A stretch of 64,000 nucleotides of DNA from the NCBI GenBank assembly GCA_964645715.1, contig CAZYAO010000015.1, forward strand, positions 10,407-74,406, given 5' to 3'. Shown here piece after piece: positions 1 through 8,952 of this stretch (position 1 is its first letter; each line of letters begins with the position of its first letter). The notes beneath the pieces are model-generated. The model saw only the letters and a program-made list of their open reading frames with translations. It did not search any database and was not told where the DNA came from. The translations under genes and the position numbers were made by a program. The DNA comes from JAUMBM01 sp964645715. Its GTDB lineage: Bacteria > Bacteroidota > Bacteroidia > Chitinophagales > Saprospiraceae.

Positions 1-375
1 CAGGAAGATCAGCATGGCAAAAGCAACGCCTGTATTTTTGTGCCTGCTCACTTCAGCAAGATCGTAGGCATCGGGTTCAAGGCTCAGCAGCAGGCCCGAG
101 AGTGCAGAAAGTAGCGCAAAGGTTGCGGTGCTGTCAAGCATAAAATCGAGCAGGCGGGCGCTGTCGCGCTGCCGCGAGCGCCCCTCCAGCGCCAGCAGGC
201 TGGCATAGAGCGCAAACATGCCGATGGGGAGGTGCAACAACAAAGGGTGCAGCCTGCCCACCGGCTGTAGGCCGGCCGGGAGGCTGATATTTTTTTCAAA
301 AACAAACCACACGGCCAGCAGTACCGCCAGCCCCAGGTTTAGGTTATTCAGCACTTTGCTCACTTTTTCCATCAT
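1..375 (-). CDS. Membrane protein, N-terminal part (DUF2231-like / PSCyt-associated), cut by window edge
   Basis: The reading frame is open from an ATG at 375 to the left edge, giving 125 residues with no stop. The start overlaps the stop of the DUF1501 gene as ATGA, so the two are translationally coupled. The protein starts MMEKVSKVLN, has a hydrophobic helix at about residues 10-25, then a short conserved-looking stretch with HPLLLHLPIG that begins a second helix, and a third hydrophobic stretch near residues 90-110. Helical domains of this kind (DUF2231-like) often form the N-terminus of PSCyt-type c-cytochrome proteins that sit beside DUF1501 and DUF1553 genes. The family call is inference from context and the helix pattern, because the diagnostic C-terminal part lies outside the window. 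A cytochrome or LRR domain further on would be expected. Confidence 0.6.
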   Translation of the reverse strand, partial: MMEKVSKVLNNLNLGLAVLLAVWFVFEKNISLPAGLQPVGRLHPLLLHLPIGMFALYASLLALEGRSRQRDSARLLDFMLDSTATFALLSALSGLLLSLEPDAYDLAEVSRHKNTGVAFAMLIFL

Positions 376-1826
376 GCCAGTAAGTTGTGAACCACCTCAC
401 CCGCGACGTCCGTCAGGCGGAATCTTCGGCCTAAGTGTTTGTAAATGAGTTTTTCGTGGTCCAATCCCAGCAGGTGCAGAACCGTCGCGTGAAAATCGTG
501 TACATGAACAGGGTTTTCGACGATGTTGTAGCCAAATTCGTCGGTCTCGCCATAGACGATACCGGGCTTGACGCCGCCACCGGCCATCCAGATTGTGTAA
601 GCACGCGGATGGTGGTCGCGGCCATAGGCGTTGGCCGTCAATGGTCCCTGACAATAGTTGGTGCGACCAAACTCACCCCCCCAGATGACCAGGGTCTCGT
701 CCAGCAGCCCCCGCTGCTTGAGGTCCTGCACCAAGGCTGCAGAAGCCCTGTCGACATCTTTGGCTTGTCCCGGCATCTCTCCGACGAGGTTGACGTGCTG
801 GTCCCAGCCCTGGTGGTAGAGCTGTACGAAACGCACCCCCGACTCCGACAACTTGCGGGCCAGTAGGCAGTTGCTGGCATAGGTACCGGGGATGAGGCAA
901 TCGGGCCCGTAGAGCTTGATGGTTGCATCTGATTCTTTAGACAGGTCGGTAATCTCGGGCACGGCTGTCTGCATGCGGTAAGCGAGCTCGTATTGTTCGA
1001 TTTTAGAGCGTATTTCGGGGTCGCCTATTTCGTCAAACTGCATGGCATTGAGTTCGTTGAGCTTGTCTAGCATGGTTCGTCTGTCTTCTCGGCTGAGACC
1101 TTGCTGGTCATTGAGGTAAAGGACGCGCTCCTCGCTGTTGCTAAACTGCACGCCCTGATGTTTGCTGTCAAGAAAACCGTTGGTCCAAAGCTTAGAGTAC
1201 ACACCCTGACCGTTGCCCTTGCCTTTGGACAAGAGTACGCAGTAGGCTGGCAGGTTCTGGTTTTCGCTTCCCAGCCCATAGCTCAGCCAGGCACCCATAC
1301 TAGGCCTGTTGCCTTGCTGCGCCCCCGTCTGCATGAAGGTCAGGGCTGGGTCATGGTTGATGGCATCGGTATGCATGGACTTGATGATGCACAGATCATC
1401 GACAATCTTGGCCATATTGGGGAAGAGGTCGCTCACCCAAGCGCCCGACTGTCCGTACTGCTTGAAAGGAAAATAGGAGCCTACCAGCGGGAAAGACGTC
1501 TGATTGGCGGTCATGCCGGTGAGTCGCTGACCACCGCGTACGGATGCGGGCAAATCCTGACCGTACATTTTGTGGAGGGTAGGTTTATAATCGAAGGTTT
1601 CCAACTGCGAAGGGGCACCATTCTGAAAAAGATAGATGACGCGCTTGGCCTTTGGGGCAAAATGCGGCAGGCCGGCCAGCAGGGCCGCACCGGGTTCTTC
1701 TTCACCCTGGAAGAGATCCTTGATGAGCAGCGAGCCCAAGGCCACACTGCCCAGGCCAATGCTTAGTTTGCCCAAAAAGTGCCGCCGGTTGATGTTGAGT
1801 CTGTGGTCAAAAAATGGATTGCTCAT
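372..1826 (-). CDS. DUF1501 domain-containing protein, Tat-exported
   Basis: 484 residues. The N-terminus carries a twin-arginine signal (NINRRHFLGK, residues 11-20) followed by a hydrophobic stretch, so export in folded form is expected. The body matches the DUF1501 family, which has an alkaline-phosphatase/sulfatase-like fold. Recognisable signatures are YHQGWDQH and WGGEFGRTNYCQG followed by GRDHHPRAYTIWMAGGG near the C-terminus, where His and Asp side chains are likely metal ligands. No reaction is established for the family. The gene is the middle member of a three-gene minus-strand operon: its ATG overlaps the stop of the DUF1553 gene as ATGA, and its stop overlaps the start of the membrane protein gene in the same way. 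The pairing of DUF1501 with PSCyt/DUF1549/DUF1553 proteins is common in Planctomycetes and in Saprospirales-type Bacteroidota. Confidence 0.9.
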   Translation of the reverse strand: MSNPFFDHRLNINRRHFLGKLSIGLGSVALGSLLIKDLFQGEEEPGAALLAGLPHFAPKAKRVIYLFQNGAPSQLETFDYKPTLHKMYGQDLPASVRGGQRLTGMTANQTSFPLVGSYFPFKQYGQSGAWVSDLFPNMAKIVDDLCIIKSMHTDAINHDPALTFMQTGAQQGNRPSMGAWLSYGLGSENQNLPAYCVLLSKGKGNGQGVYSKLWTNGFLDSKHQGVQFSNSEERVLYLNDQQGLSREDRRTMLDKLNELNAMQFDEIGDPEIRSKIEQYELAYRMQTAVPEITDLSKESDATIKLYGPDCLIPGTYASNCLLARKLSESGVRFVQLYHQGWDQHVNLVGEMPGQAKDVDRASAALVQDLKQRGLLDETLVIWGGEFGRTNYCQGPLTANAYGRDHHPRAYTIWMAGGGVKPGIVYGETDEFGYNIVENPVHVHDFHATVLHLLGLDHEKLIYKHLGRRFRLTDVAGEVVHNLLA

Positions 1827-4117
1827 CGCATGGAAGTTTCTTCAAGGTTATACATTAGCTGTACCGTCTGCATCAGGGCGGTTGTCTGCACAGGATCTTC
1901 TATGGGTATCTCTTTTTCACCGACTGCCAGCAGCGCTTCGGCTTTGGCCGGGTCGAGCTTTTGTTGCATCGATTGGAAGTATTCCCTTAGTACGGCCAGT
2001 TCTTTGCGGTTTGGCCTCCTGCACACGATGCGCCGGAAAGCTTCGGTGAGCTGCGCATCGGGCTCGCGGTTTTTGCGCATGAGGCGGGCGGCCAGCACCC
2101 GTGATGCTTCCAGCACCCGCTCATCGTTCATTAGCACCAGCGACTGCAGGGGTGTATTGGTCTTAGTACGCTGCACCTCACACTGATCGCGGTTGGAGGC
2201 GTCAAAAATGAGCATGGCCGGTGGCGGTACCGTACGCTTGATGAAGTGGTAGAGTCCGCGCCGATAGAGTTTTTCTCCTTCGTCGCGCACGTAGGTTGCT
2301 AGTTGCCCGCGGCCCGAAGTGGCACTTTCCCAAAGGCCTGCGGGCTGGTAGGGCTTGACGCTGGGGCCCCCGATGGCTGTATGTAGTAGGCCGCTACTAG
2401 CCAGAATATGATCGTTGAGCAGCTCTGCCGAGAGCTTTTGGCGCGGGCCACGGGCCAACAGGAGGTTGTCAGGATCGACGGCAAGTGCCTCCTGACTGAC
2501 TACAGCCGACTGCCGATAGGTGGCCGACATGACAATCTGCTTGACCAGCCGCTTGATGTCCCAGCCATGACTGACAAAATCGTGGGCCAGCCAGTCGAGT
2601 AGCTCCGGATGGCTGGGTAGATCGCCCTGCAGGCCAAAATCTCCGGCCGTGGCCACGATGCCCCGTCCGAAAAATTCCTGCCACAATAAATTAACAAATA
2701 CGCGGGCTGTGAGAGGATGTTTAGGGTCAAACATCCACTCCGCCAGCCCCAGCCGATTGGCTTCGTAGCGGCTGGTGTCGAAAGGCAAGATGGCGGCGGG
2801 TGTGCCGTGACTGACAACTGCCCCCTTGCGATCATAGACCCCGCGTTCGAGGATGTGGGTAGGCCGAAGGATACTGCTGTCCTGCATGATCATGACCTGT
2901 ACGTCCATGGTATCCTGCTGGCTGATGAAGGTGAGCAAGCTGTCTTTCTCCGCCTGGCTGATCGTCATATAGGGGGGATCAGCCAGGGAGGCGATAGAAA
3001 TGTCACCGTACAGTCCTTTTTCGGGTACCTGATTGAAAAAGGCAAATGTGCGGAAGTAATCCTCCTGCGAAATGGGGTCGTACTTGTGGTCGTGGCATTT
3101 GGCGCACTCAAAGGTCATGGCCAGCAGACCTTTGCCGAAGGTATTGGTGCGGTCAGTGACGTACTCAATCCGGTACTCTTCATCAATGACACCGCCCTCC
3201 TGGGTAATCTTGTGATTGCGGTTGAAACCGGTGGCCAGCAGGCTCTCCCGTGTTTGGTCAGGCAGCAGATCACCTGCGAGCTGCCAGGTGACAAATTGGC
3301 GGTAGCTGTAGTTGCTGTTGAATGCATGGATAACCCAGTCGCGCCAGGGCCACATGGTGCGCAGACCGTCGTCCTGGTAGCCGTGGCTGTCGGCGTAGCG
3401 CGCAATGTCCATCCACAGGATGGCCATCTTCTCACCATAATGAGGACTGGCAAGTGCCTGATTGACTATTTTTTCGTAGGCTTCGTCGCCAGGGGCTTGT
3501 AAAAAAGCATCCTGTGCGGCCAGGTCGGGTGGCAGGCCGGTGAGGTCGTGCAGCACGCGTTTAAGAAGCCGCTCAGGTGTCTCCTCCTCTGCAGGCGTCA
3601 GCCCTGCTTCCTCAATTTTGGCCTGTACAAACAAATCAATTTCGTTTTTGATTCTGTCGCGGTCCTCGACGGCAGGCAGCGGAGGACGGGTGACGGGCAA
3701 CCACGCCCAGTGTTGCTCGTAGCGGGCTCCCTGAGCAATCCAGCGGCGAATGAGATCAATCTCGTCGGTTGTCAGTGCAAGGTTTTCCTCGGGCGGGGGC
3801 ATCAGGTAAGCAGGATCGGAGGAAGTGATGCGGTGCATAACGTCCGAAGATTCCGGCTCGCCGGGTACAATGCCATGCTTGTCGGGCTGGTCCTTGAGCG
3901 CAGCATAGGCACCCTCGGGCGTATCCAGCCGATAGTCAGACAGCCGCTTTTGCTTGTCGGGGCCGTGACACTTGAAGCACTTGTCGGACAAAATGGGGCG
4001 AATGTGAGTGTTGTACGAAATGGCAGCTTCTTCCACTTCCTGCTGACAGCTGCTGATGAATACCCAGACGACCACTGCCAGACCCACCGCTATGATTATT
4101 TTTTGGCTTGTCACCAT
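1823..4117 (-). CDS. PSCyt1-DUF1549-DUF1553 lipoprotein (cytochrome c domain)
   Basis: 764 residues from the ATG at 4117. An in-frame upstream start at 4192 exists but would place 25 non-signal residues before a good lipoprotein signal. A hydrophobic segment at residues 7-21 ends in ISSC (Cys24), so the mature protein is probably a lipoprotein. A CxxCH haem-binding motif (CFKCH, residues 47-51) lies in the PSCyt1 domain and is followed by HIRPILSDKC-type context and MPPPEE. DUF1549 covers roughly residues 145-350 (ARYADSHGYQDDG), and DUF1553 roughly 475-740 (HPLTARVFVNLLWQEFFGRG, then ATYRQS). The usual interpretation is a membrane-attached redox protein of unknown substrate. It heads the operon with DUF1501 and the membrane protein. 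Confidence 0.9.
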   Translation of the reverse strand: MVTSQKIIIAVGLAVVVWVFISSCQQEVEEAAISYNTHIRPILSDKCFKCHGPDKQKRLSDYRLDTPEGAYAALKDQPDKHGIVPGEPESSDVMHRITSSDPAYLMPPPEENLALTTDEIDLIRRWIAQGARYEQHWAWLPVTRPPLPAVEDRDRIKNEIDLFVQAKIEEAGLTPAEEETPERLLKRVLHDLTGLPPDLAAQDAFLQAPGDEAYEKIVNQALASPHYGEKMAILWMDIARYADSHGYQDDGLRTMWPWRDWVIHAFNSNYSYRQFVTWQLAGDLLPDQTRESLLATGFNRNHKITQEGGVIDEEYRIEYVTDRTNTFGKGLLAMTFECAKCHDHKYDPISQEDYFRTFAFFNQVPEKGLYGDISIASLADPPYMTISQAEKDSLLTFISQQDTMDVQVMIMQDSSILRPTHILERGVYDRKGAVVSHGTPAAILPFDTSRYEANRLGLAEWMFDPKHPLTARVFVNLLWQEFFGRGIVATAGDFGLQGDLPSHPELLDWLAHDFVSHGWDIKRLVKQIVMSATYRQSAVVSQEALAVDPDNLLLARGPRQKLSAELLNDHILASSGLLHTAIGGPSVKPYQPAGLWESATSGRGQLATYVRDEGEKLYRRGLYHFIKRTVPPPAMLIFDASNRDQCEVQRTKTNTPLQSLVLMNDERVLEASRVLAARLMRKNREPDAQLTEAFRRIVCRRPNRKELAVLREYFQSMQQKLDPAKAEALLAVGEKEIPIEDPVQTTALMQTVQLMYNLEETSMR

Positions 4118-4239
4118 ATATGCTTTTACTAAATGATTGCATTTGCGAAAGTAAAGCAAAAAATGATATATTGCGCAGCCTTGGCAGATCAAAATTATCT
4201 GAGAGGTATTTGGGTCAGTTCAACATAAAAATATATGCT

Positions 4240-7200
4240 ATGAAAGTGTGGCTACTCTGCTTAGGGGCGCTCTGCTGTGTGCTCAACCTGGCTGCTCAGC
4301 AGCCTGCTGCTTCGGTAAAGGTGTACGAACAGATTTTTCCTACCTATCCCTTCTCCGATCCCAATCCCATTCCGCTGCTCGGCCGGCTGTATCCCTATCA
4401 TCGCTTCGACGGCTATACCGATGAAGCGGTGGACATGACCTGGCAGGTGGTGGCGCTCGAGAATGCGTACATCAAGGTGCTGATTCTCCCTCAGATTGGC
4501 GGGAAAATCTGGTCGGCGCAGGAGAAGTCCAGCGGTCGTTATTTTATATACCACAATCAGGTGGTCAAGTTTCGGGACGTTGCCATGCGAGGCCCTTGGA
4601 CCAGCGGGGGTATCGAAGCCAATTATGGAATTATCGGCCATACGCCCAACTGCGCCACACCGGTTGATTTCCAGACATTCACGCATCCTGATGGCAGTGT
4701 GAGTTGTGTGATTGGCACGCTGGATCTCCTCACCCGGTCGACTTGGCGACTCGAGATTACGCTGCCTGCCGACAAGGCTTATTTCAGTACGCGCTCTTTT
4801 TGGTACAATGGTACGGGGCAGGAGCAACCTTACTACCACTGGATGAATGCTGCCCTGCCGGTCAAGGGCAATCTGGAATTCGTATATCCTGGTAGTTCGC
4901 AGATCGGCCATAATGGAGAGTATGGGGACTGGCCGTTTAACCGCGAAAATGGCAAATTTATTAGGCTGTATGAGCAGAATGACTTTGGGGGCTATAAATC
5001 ATACCACGTGTTTGGTTCTTATGCGCATTTCTTTGGTGCTTACTACCACGACTACGATTTTGGCACCATCCGCTACAGCCTGCGCGATGAAAAGGCTGGC
5101 AAAAAGCTGTGGATCTGGGGACTGTCTCGGCAGGGTATGATCTGGGAAAACCTGCTTACCGACAAGGATGGTCAGTACTGGGAACTGCAGTCGGGTCGCT
5201 TGTTCAACCAGAACGCAGAACCCAGCGTCTACTCACCTTTTAAGCATCGAAGTTTTGCGCCCTTTGCCACCGATGTATGGACGGAGTACTGGTATCCCAT
5301 GTTGCAGACAGGTGGCGCTGTGGAGGCCAATGAGTATGGAGCACTGCAGCTCAAACACGAAGACGGCTGGCTGAAAATACACTTTTCACCTACCCAGTCA
5401 ATTCGAGACTCGCTGTTGATCATGACCAGCGACGGCGGCCGCGTTTACCACAAAAAGCTTCAGCTGAAGCCACTACAGCCTTTCCACGACTCGGTACGCT
5501 GCAGTATGCCGGGGGTGGACTGGCAGCTGTCACTGGGGGGCAATAAACTGGTATACGATTTTGATGAGCAGGCCAAAATTATGCAGCGGCCGACGGCAGC
5601 GCCAGCCGATTTTAACTGGCAGTCGCCCCAGGGGCACTGCCTGCAGGCGCGGGCGGCCATGGCGCAGAAGCTTTTCCCACAAGCAGAAGAAAAGCTGCAG
5701 GCCGCGCTGGCAGCCGATCCCAATCATTTTGAAGCGCTGGTGCTCATGGCGCAGCTGATGTATCGAAATATGCGCTACGATGAGGCGCTGCAATATGCGC
5801 GCCTTGCGCTGAGCATTGATACCCATGAGGGCAGCGCCAACTACTACTACGGGCTCATCAATGCCGCACTTGGCAATCGCTACGATGCCAAAGACGGCTA
5901 CGATATTGCCAGTATGTCGGTGGCCTACCGCTCGGCTTCTTATACAGGCCTTTCGGGTCTTTACCTGCAGGAAAACAACTGGGAAAAGGCAATCTATTTT
6001 GCAGATAAGGCGCTGGATTTTAATGTCTACAACGTTACCGCACTGCAATATAAGGCAATCGCCTGCCGGAAAAAAGGAGCGGCGGCGGCGGCAGAGGAAG
6101 TGCGTAGTCGTATCGTATCTATGGAAAAAATCAGCCACTTTGTCAACTTTGAGCGCTTGCTGGCCGATCCGACTGCGGGCAATGTAGCCTTGTTTATGGG
6201 GCAGATACGCAATGAAATGCCGCAGGAGACCTATGCCGAACTGGCGGTGATGTACGACGGGCTTGGGCTGAAGGCAGAAGCAATGCGACTTTTTGAAATG
6301 TCCCCGCCTAGTTTTGAGGCTTATTGCTGGCTGCATCACCTCAGGGCTACCCCCGTGAATACCAGCCAGCTGGATGTACGGTTTGCATTTCCGTTTCGCA
6401 CGGAGACAGGCCATGTGCTGGAGAAGCTGCTGGCGCAGGCTCCTCACTGGAAGCTGCGCTATGCGCTGGCGCTGGTGTATGCCGATCGCAACCGGATGGA
6501 GGAGTGCCGGCAGTTGCTGACGGCTTGTGGCGATGAACCCGATTTTGCACCTTTCTACGCTCTGCGCGCATCTTTGCGGCCCGACGAGGCCGGCCAATTG
6601 GCCGACCTGCGGCGGGCGGTAGCCATTGATGCGGACTGGCGCTACCTGCGCCTGCTGGCCGACTGGTACAGCAGCCGCAAGCGGCCGGCGGAGGCCGTGC
6701 CCCTGCTGGCAGATTTTTACACCCAGCACACAGATAATTACATTATTGGCTTGGCCTACGCCAAGGCCCTGCTGCAGAATAAGCAGTACATTGCGGCGGA
6801 TACGGTCATTGGGCGGCTGAAGTTGATACCTTTTGAGGGGGCTACGGAGTCCCGGGATATCTATCGGGAAATCAAACTCATGCAGGCCATAGAGCAATTG
6901 GTGGCAGGCCGGCATGCAGCGGCACTTGCCTTTGTATCGGCCGCGAGAGAGTTTCCGGAAAATTTGGGCGTGGGCAGCCCCTATGTGCAGGAGATCGATT
7001 TTCGGATAGAGGATTACCTGAGTCATCTGTGCTATGAGGGGCTCGGTCAGCCGCAGCAGGCGGTCGAGGCGCTGAGCAGTATTGTGCGCTTCCGGCTGTT
7101 GCCGGGCAGCAATTACGAGACCAACTACAGTGAGGGCAACGGATTGCTGACGCTTTGGGCGTACGATGCGCTGGGTCGCTCAGAAGAAGGCAAAGCCTGG

Positions 7201-7344
7201 CTGGCCAGCGAGGGGACGGCGGCGCTGAGCGACTGGCAGCGGCAGCTGCGGGAGCATAAGGCTGCGGAGCTGTCGGCACTGCCGGCGGGTGTGTCCCGAC
7301 GGGTGCTTCAGGCCTTGCTGGATAAGGGATTGCTGCAGTTTTGA
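4240..7344 (+). CDS. Secreted DUF5107 domain and TPR repeat protein
   Basis: 1034 residues from the ATG at 4240, which opens a clear signal peptide (MKVWLLCLGALCCVLNLAAQ). An in-frame ATG at 4108 would bury that signal. Residues about 25-420 form a DUF5107 domain, expected to be a galactose-mutarotase-like beta-sandwich; the motifs LILPQIGGKIWSAQEK and IGHTPNCATPVDF fit. From about residue 460 to the end the protein is helical with tetratricopeptide repeats (for example YDEALQYARLALSIDTHEGS and NWEKAIYFADKALDFNVYNV). The family is thought to act on or bind carbohydrates, but no activity is established. It is transcribed divergently from the DUF1553 operon; a weak promoter candidate (TTTG at 4142, TATATTG at 4167) lies between. 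It ends at a strong hairpin terminator. Confidence 0.8.
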   Translation: MKVWLLCLGALCCVLNLAAQQPAASVKVYEQIFPTYPFSDPNPIPLLGRLYPYHRFDGYTDEAVDMTWQVVALENAYIKVLILPQIGGKIWSAQEKSSGRYFIYHNQVVKFRDVAMRGPWTSGGIEANYGIIGHTPNCATPVDFQTFTHPDGSVSCVIGTLDLLTRSTWRLEITLPADKAYFSTRSFWYNGTGQEQPYYHWMNAALPVKGNLEFVYPGSSQIGHNGEYGDWPFNRENGKFIRLYEQNDFGGYKSYHVFGSYAHFFGAYYHDYDFGTIRYSLRDEKAGKKLWIWGLSRQGMIWENLLTDKDGQYWELQSGRLFNQNAEPSVYSPFKHRSFAPFATDVWTEYWYPMLQTGGAVEANEYGALQLKHEDGWLKIHFSPTQSIRDSLLIMTSDGGRVYHKKLQLKPLQPFHDSVRCSMPGVDWQLSLGGNKLVYDFDEQAKIMQRPTAAPADFNWQSPQGHCLQARAAMAQKLFPQAEEKLQAALAADPNHFEALVLMAQLMYRNMRYDEALQYARLALSIDTHEGSANYYYGLINAALGNRYDAKDGYDIASMSVAYRSASYTGLSGLYLQENNWEKAIYFADKALDFNVYNVTALQYKAIACRKKGAAAAAEEVRSRIVSMEKISHFVNFERLLADPTAGNVALFMGQIRNEMPQETYAELAVMYDGLGLKAEAMRLFEMSPPSFEAYCWLHHLRATPVNTSQLDVRFAFPFRTETGHVLEKLLAQAPHWKLRYALALVYADRNRMEECRQLLTACGDEPDFAPFYALRASLRPDEAGQLADLRRAVAIDADWRYLRLLADWYSSRKRPAEAVPLLADFYTQHTDNYIIGLAYAKALLQNKQYIAADTVIGRLKLIPFEGATESRDIYREIKLMQAIEQLVAGRHAAALAFVSAAREFPENLGVGSPYVQEIDFRIEDYLSHLCYEGLGQPQQAVEALSSIVRFRLLPGSNYETNYSEGNGLLTLWAYDALGRSEEGKAWLASEGTAALSDWQRQLREHKAAELSALPAGVSRRVLQALLDKGLLQF

Positions 7345-7347
7345 GTA

Positions 7348-7378
7348 GCTTTTGGGCGGCGCTTAGCCGCCCAAAAGC
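7348..7378 (+). terminator. Intrinsic terminator between convergent genes
   Basis: A perfect 13-bp stem (7348-7360 with 7366-7378) closes a 5-nt loop. The arms start gcttttgggcggc. A short T-run (caattttt) follows on the plus strand, so it should end the DUF5107 transcript. The right arm also encodes the last codons of the DNA ligase, and the ligase stop (7363-7365) lies in the loop. Confidence 0.8.
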
Positions 7379-8952
7379 AATTTTTCCAAATCGGCAAGGG
7401 TATTGGCTTCCGCAGCGCGCTTGTCGCGCCGCCAGCGCAGCATGCGCGGAAAGCGCAGTGCGATACCTGACTTGTGCCGGTTGCTGCGCTGGATGCCCTC
7501 GAAGGCAATCTCAAAAACCAGTTCGGGCTGCACTGAGCGCACGGGGCCAAATTTTTCCACAGTATGCCGGCGTATCCAGGCATCTACTTCTCTGAACTCC
7601 TGGTCGGTGAGTCCCGAATAGGCCTTGGTAAAAGGCGTGAGGCTGCCTTCGTGCCAGACGGCAAAGGTGTAGTCCGTGAGCAGGTTGGCCCGCCGGCCGT
7701 GGCCCTGCTGCGCATAGATGAGCACGGCATCGACGCTGAAGGGGTCTGTTTTCCATTTCCACCAGTCACCTTTTTTGCGACCAGTATGGTAGACTGATTG
7801 GCGGCGCTTGAGCATTACCCCTTCGGCATGCTCTGCGGCTGCTTGCTGTCGCAGGGCCGCCAGCTGCGCCCAGTCGGCAACCGCATGTGCAGGCGATAGC
7901 AGCAGCGTCTCGCTGGCAGCAGCGGCTACTAAGGTCTCCAGTAGTGCGCGCCTTTTTTCAAAAGCCTGCTGCCGCAGGTCAGCCCCTGCTAATTCGAGAA
8001 GATCATACGCCATGAATACAACCGGGGTCTCTTCGCGTTGCTTGCGGCTTACCGTCTTGCGGCCAATGCGGGTCTGCAGCATGCCAAAAGGTAGCGGCTG
8101 CCCGTTTTTCCAGGCGAGAATCTCGCCATCGAGAACACAGCCGTTGGGCAGGGCCGAGAGCATGGATTGGTATTCGGGGTACTTGTCGGTGACCAGCTCT
8201 TCGCCCCGCGACCAGACGAAGAGGCTGTCGGCACGGCGTATGAGCTGCCCGCGGATGCCATCCCACTTGTATTCGGCCAGCCAGTGGCCGGGCGGCGTGT
8301 CGAGTTCTGCGGCCACGTCTTGCAGCGCGTATGCCAGGCAAAAAGGGTAGGGGCGGGCCGACAGGTCGCCGGCTCCTTCTTCGTACAGCAGCGAGCTGAA
8401 GCGTTGCTGCTGCGGATCCCATTGTCCTGACAGGCGGTGAAGGATGACGTTTTCGTCCAGTCCGCTTGCCTTGGCGAGGGCTTTGGCGACCAACTTGCGG
8501 GAGATTCCTACCCGCCAGTTGCCGGTGAGCAGTTTGTTGAAAATAAAGCGGCCGGCTGTGTCTAGCTGGTTCCAGGCGTCCAGCACGGCGGCCTTTTTGT
8601 CGGCCTCTTCCAGGGATTCGAGCTGCTTCAGTTGCTGCACCCAATGGTGCAGCGGATAATCGCTGTCAGCGGTTGCTGGTGGCAGCAATAGAGCGATGGT
8701 TTCGGCCAGATCGCCCACGATATGGTAACTTTCTTCAAAAAGCCAGGGCGGGAGGTCTGCCTGCCCGGCAGCCCATTCGCGTAGCTGGCGCGTGCTCACG
8801 GTGCGGCGAGGCCGCCGATCCGATAGCAAGGCTACCGCCCAGAGCTTGTCGGCTTCCTCGGCTTCAGTGAAGTAGGCCGCCAGCGCGTCGACCTTGGTAT
8901 TGGTCTTGTTGGTCTGGTCAAGCTGCTGAAAAAGTAGCGCAAATCGCTTCAT
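7363..8952 (-). CDS. ATP-dependent DNA ligase (LigB/LigC-like, PdeM-exonuclease cassette)
   Basis: 529 residues. It seals nicks in DNA through an enzyme-adenylate intermediate. The adenylation motif EYKWDGIR places the catalytic lysine at residue 229, and motif III (LDGEILAWK, Asp275) follows. An N-terminal helical domain of about 200 residues precedes the nucleotidyltransferase core, and an OB-fold domain follows (KRRQSVYHTGRKKGDWWKWK holds motif V-like lysines). This is the architecture of ligases found with a metallo-beta-lactamase exonuclease, a DEXH helicase and the phosphoesterase PdeM in many Bacteroidota and Proteobacteria. The ATG overlaps the stop of the exonuclease gene (ATGA), so the pair is co-translated. 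The C-terminal codons form one arm of the convergent terminator. Confidence 0.95.
   Translation of the reverse strand: MKRFALLFQQLDQTNKTNTKVDALAAYFTEAEEADKLWAVALLSDRRPRRTVSTRQLREWAAGQADLPPWLFEESYHIVGDLAETIALLLPPATADSDYPLHHWVQQLKQLESLEEADKKAAVLDAWNQLDTAGRFIFNKLLTGNWRVGISRKLVAKALAKASGLDENVILHRLSGQWDPQQQRFSSLLYEEGAGDLSARPYPFCLAYALQDVAAELDTPPGHWLAEYKWDGIRGQLIRRADSLFVWSRGEELVTDKYPEYQSMLSALPNGCVLDGEILAWKNGQPLPFGMLQTRIGRKTVSRKQREETPVVFMAYDLLELAGADLRQQAFEKRRALLETLVAAAASETLLLSPAHAVADWAQLAALRQQAAAEHAEGVMLKRRQSVYHTGRKKGDWWKWKTDPFSVDAVLIYAQQGHGRRANLLTDYTFAVWHEGSLTPFTKAYSGLTDQEFREVDAWIRRHTVEKFGPVRSVQPELVFEIAFEGIQRSNRHKSGIALRFPRMLRWRRDKRAAEANTLADLEKLLLGG

Noticed and set aside
2717..3502. 261-codon plus-strand frame inside the DUF1553 gene
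   Set aside because: Antisense shadow of a conserved domain.
5530..7026. 498-codon open frame on the minus strand inside the DUF5107-TPR gene
   Set aside because: It is fully antisense to a protein with clear domains and signal peptide; its translation is rich in His, Arg and Cys with no domain. GC-rich third positions explain the open frame.
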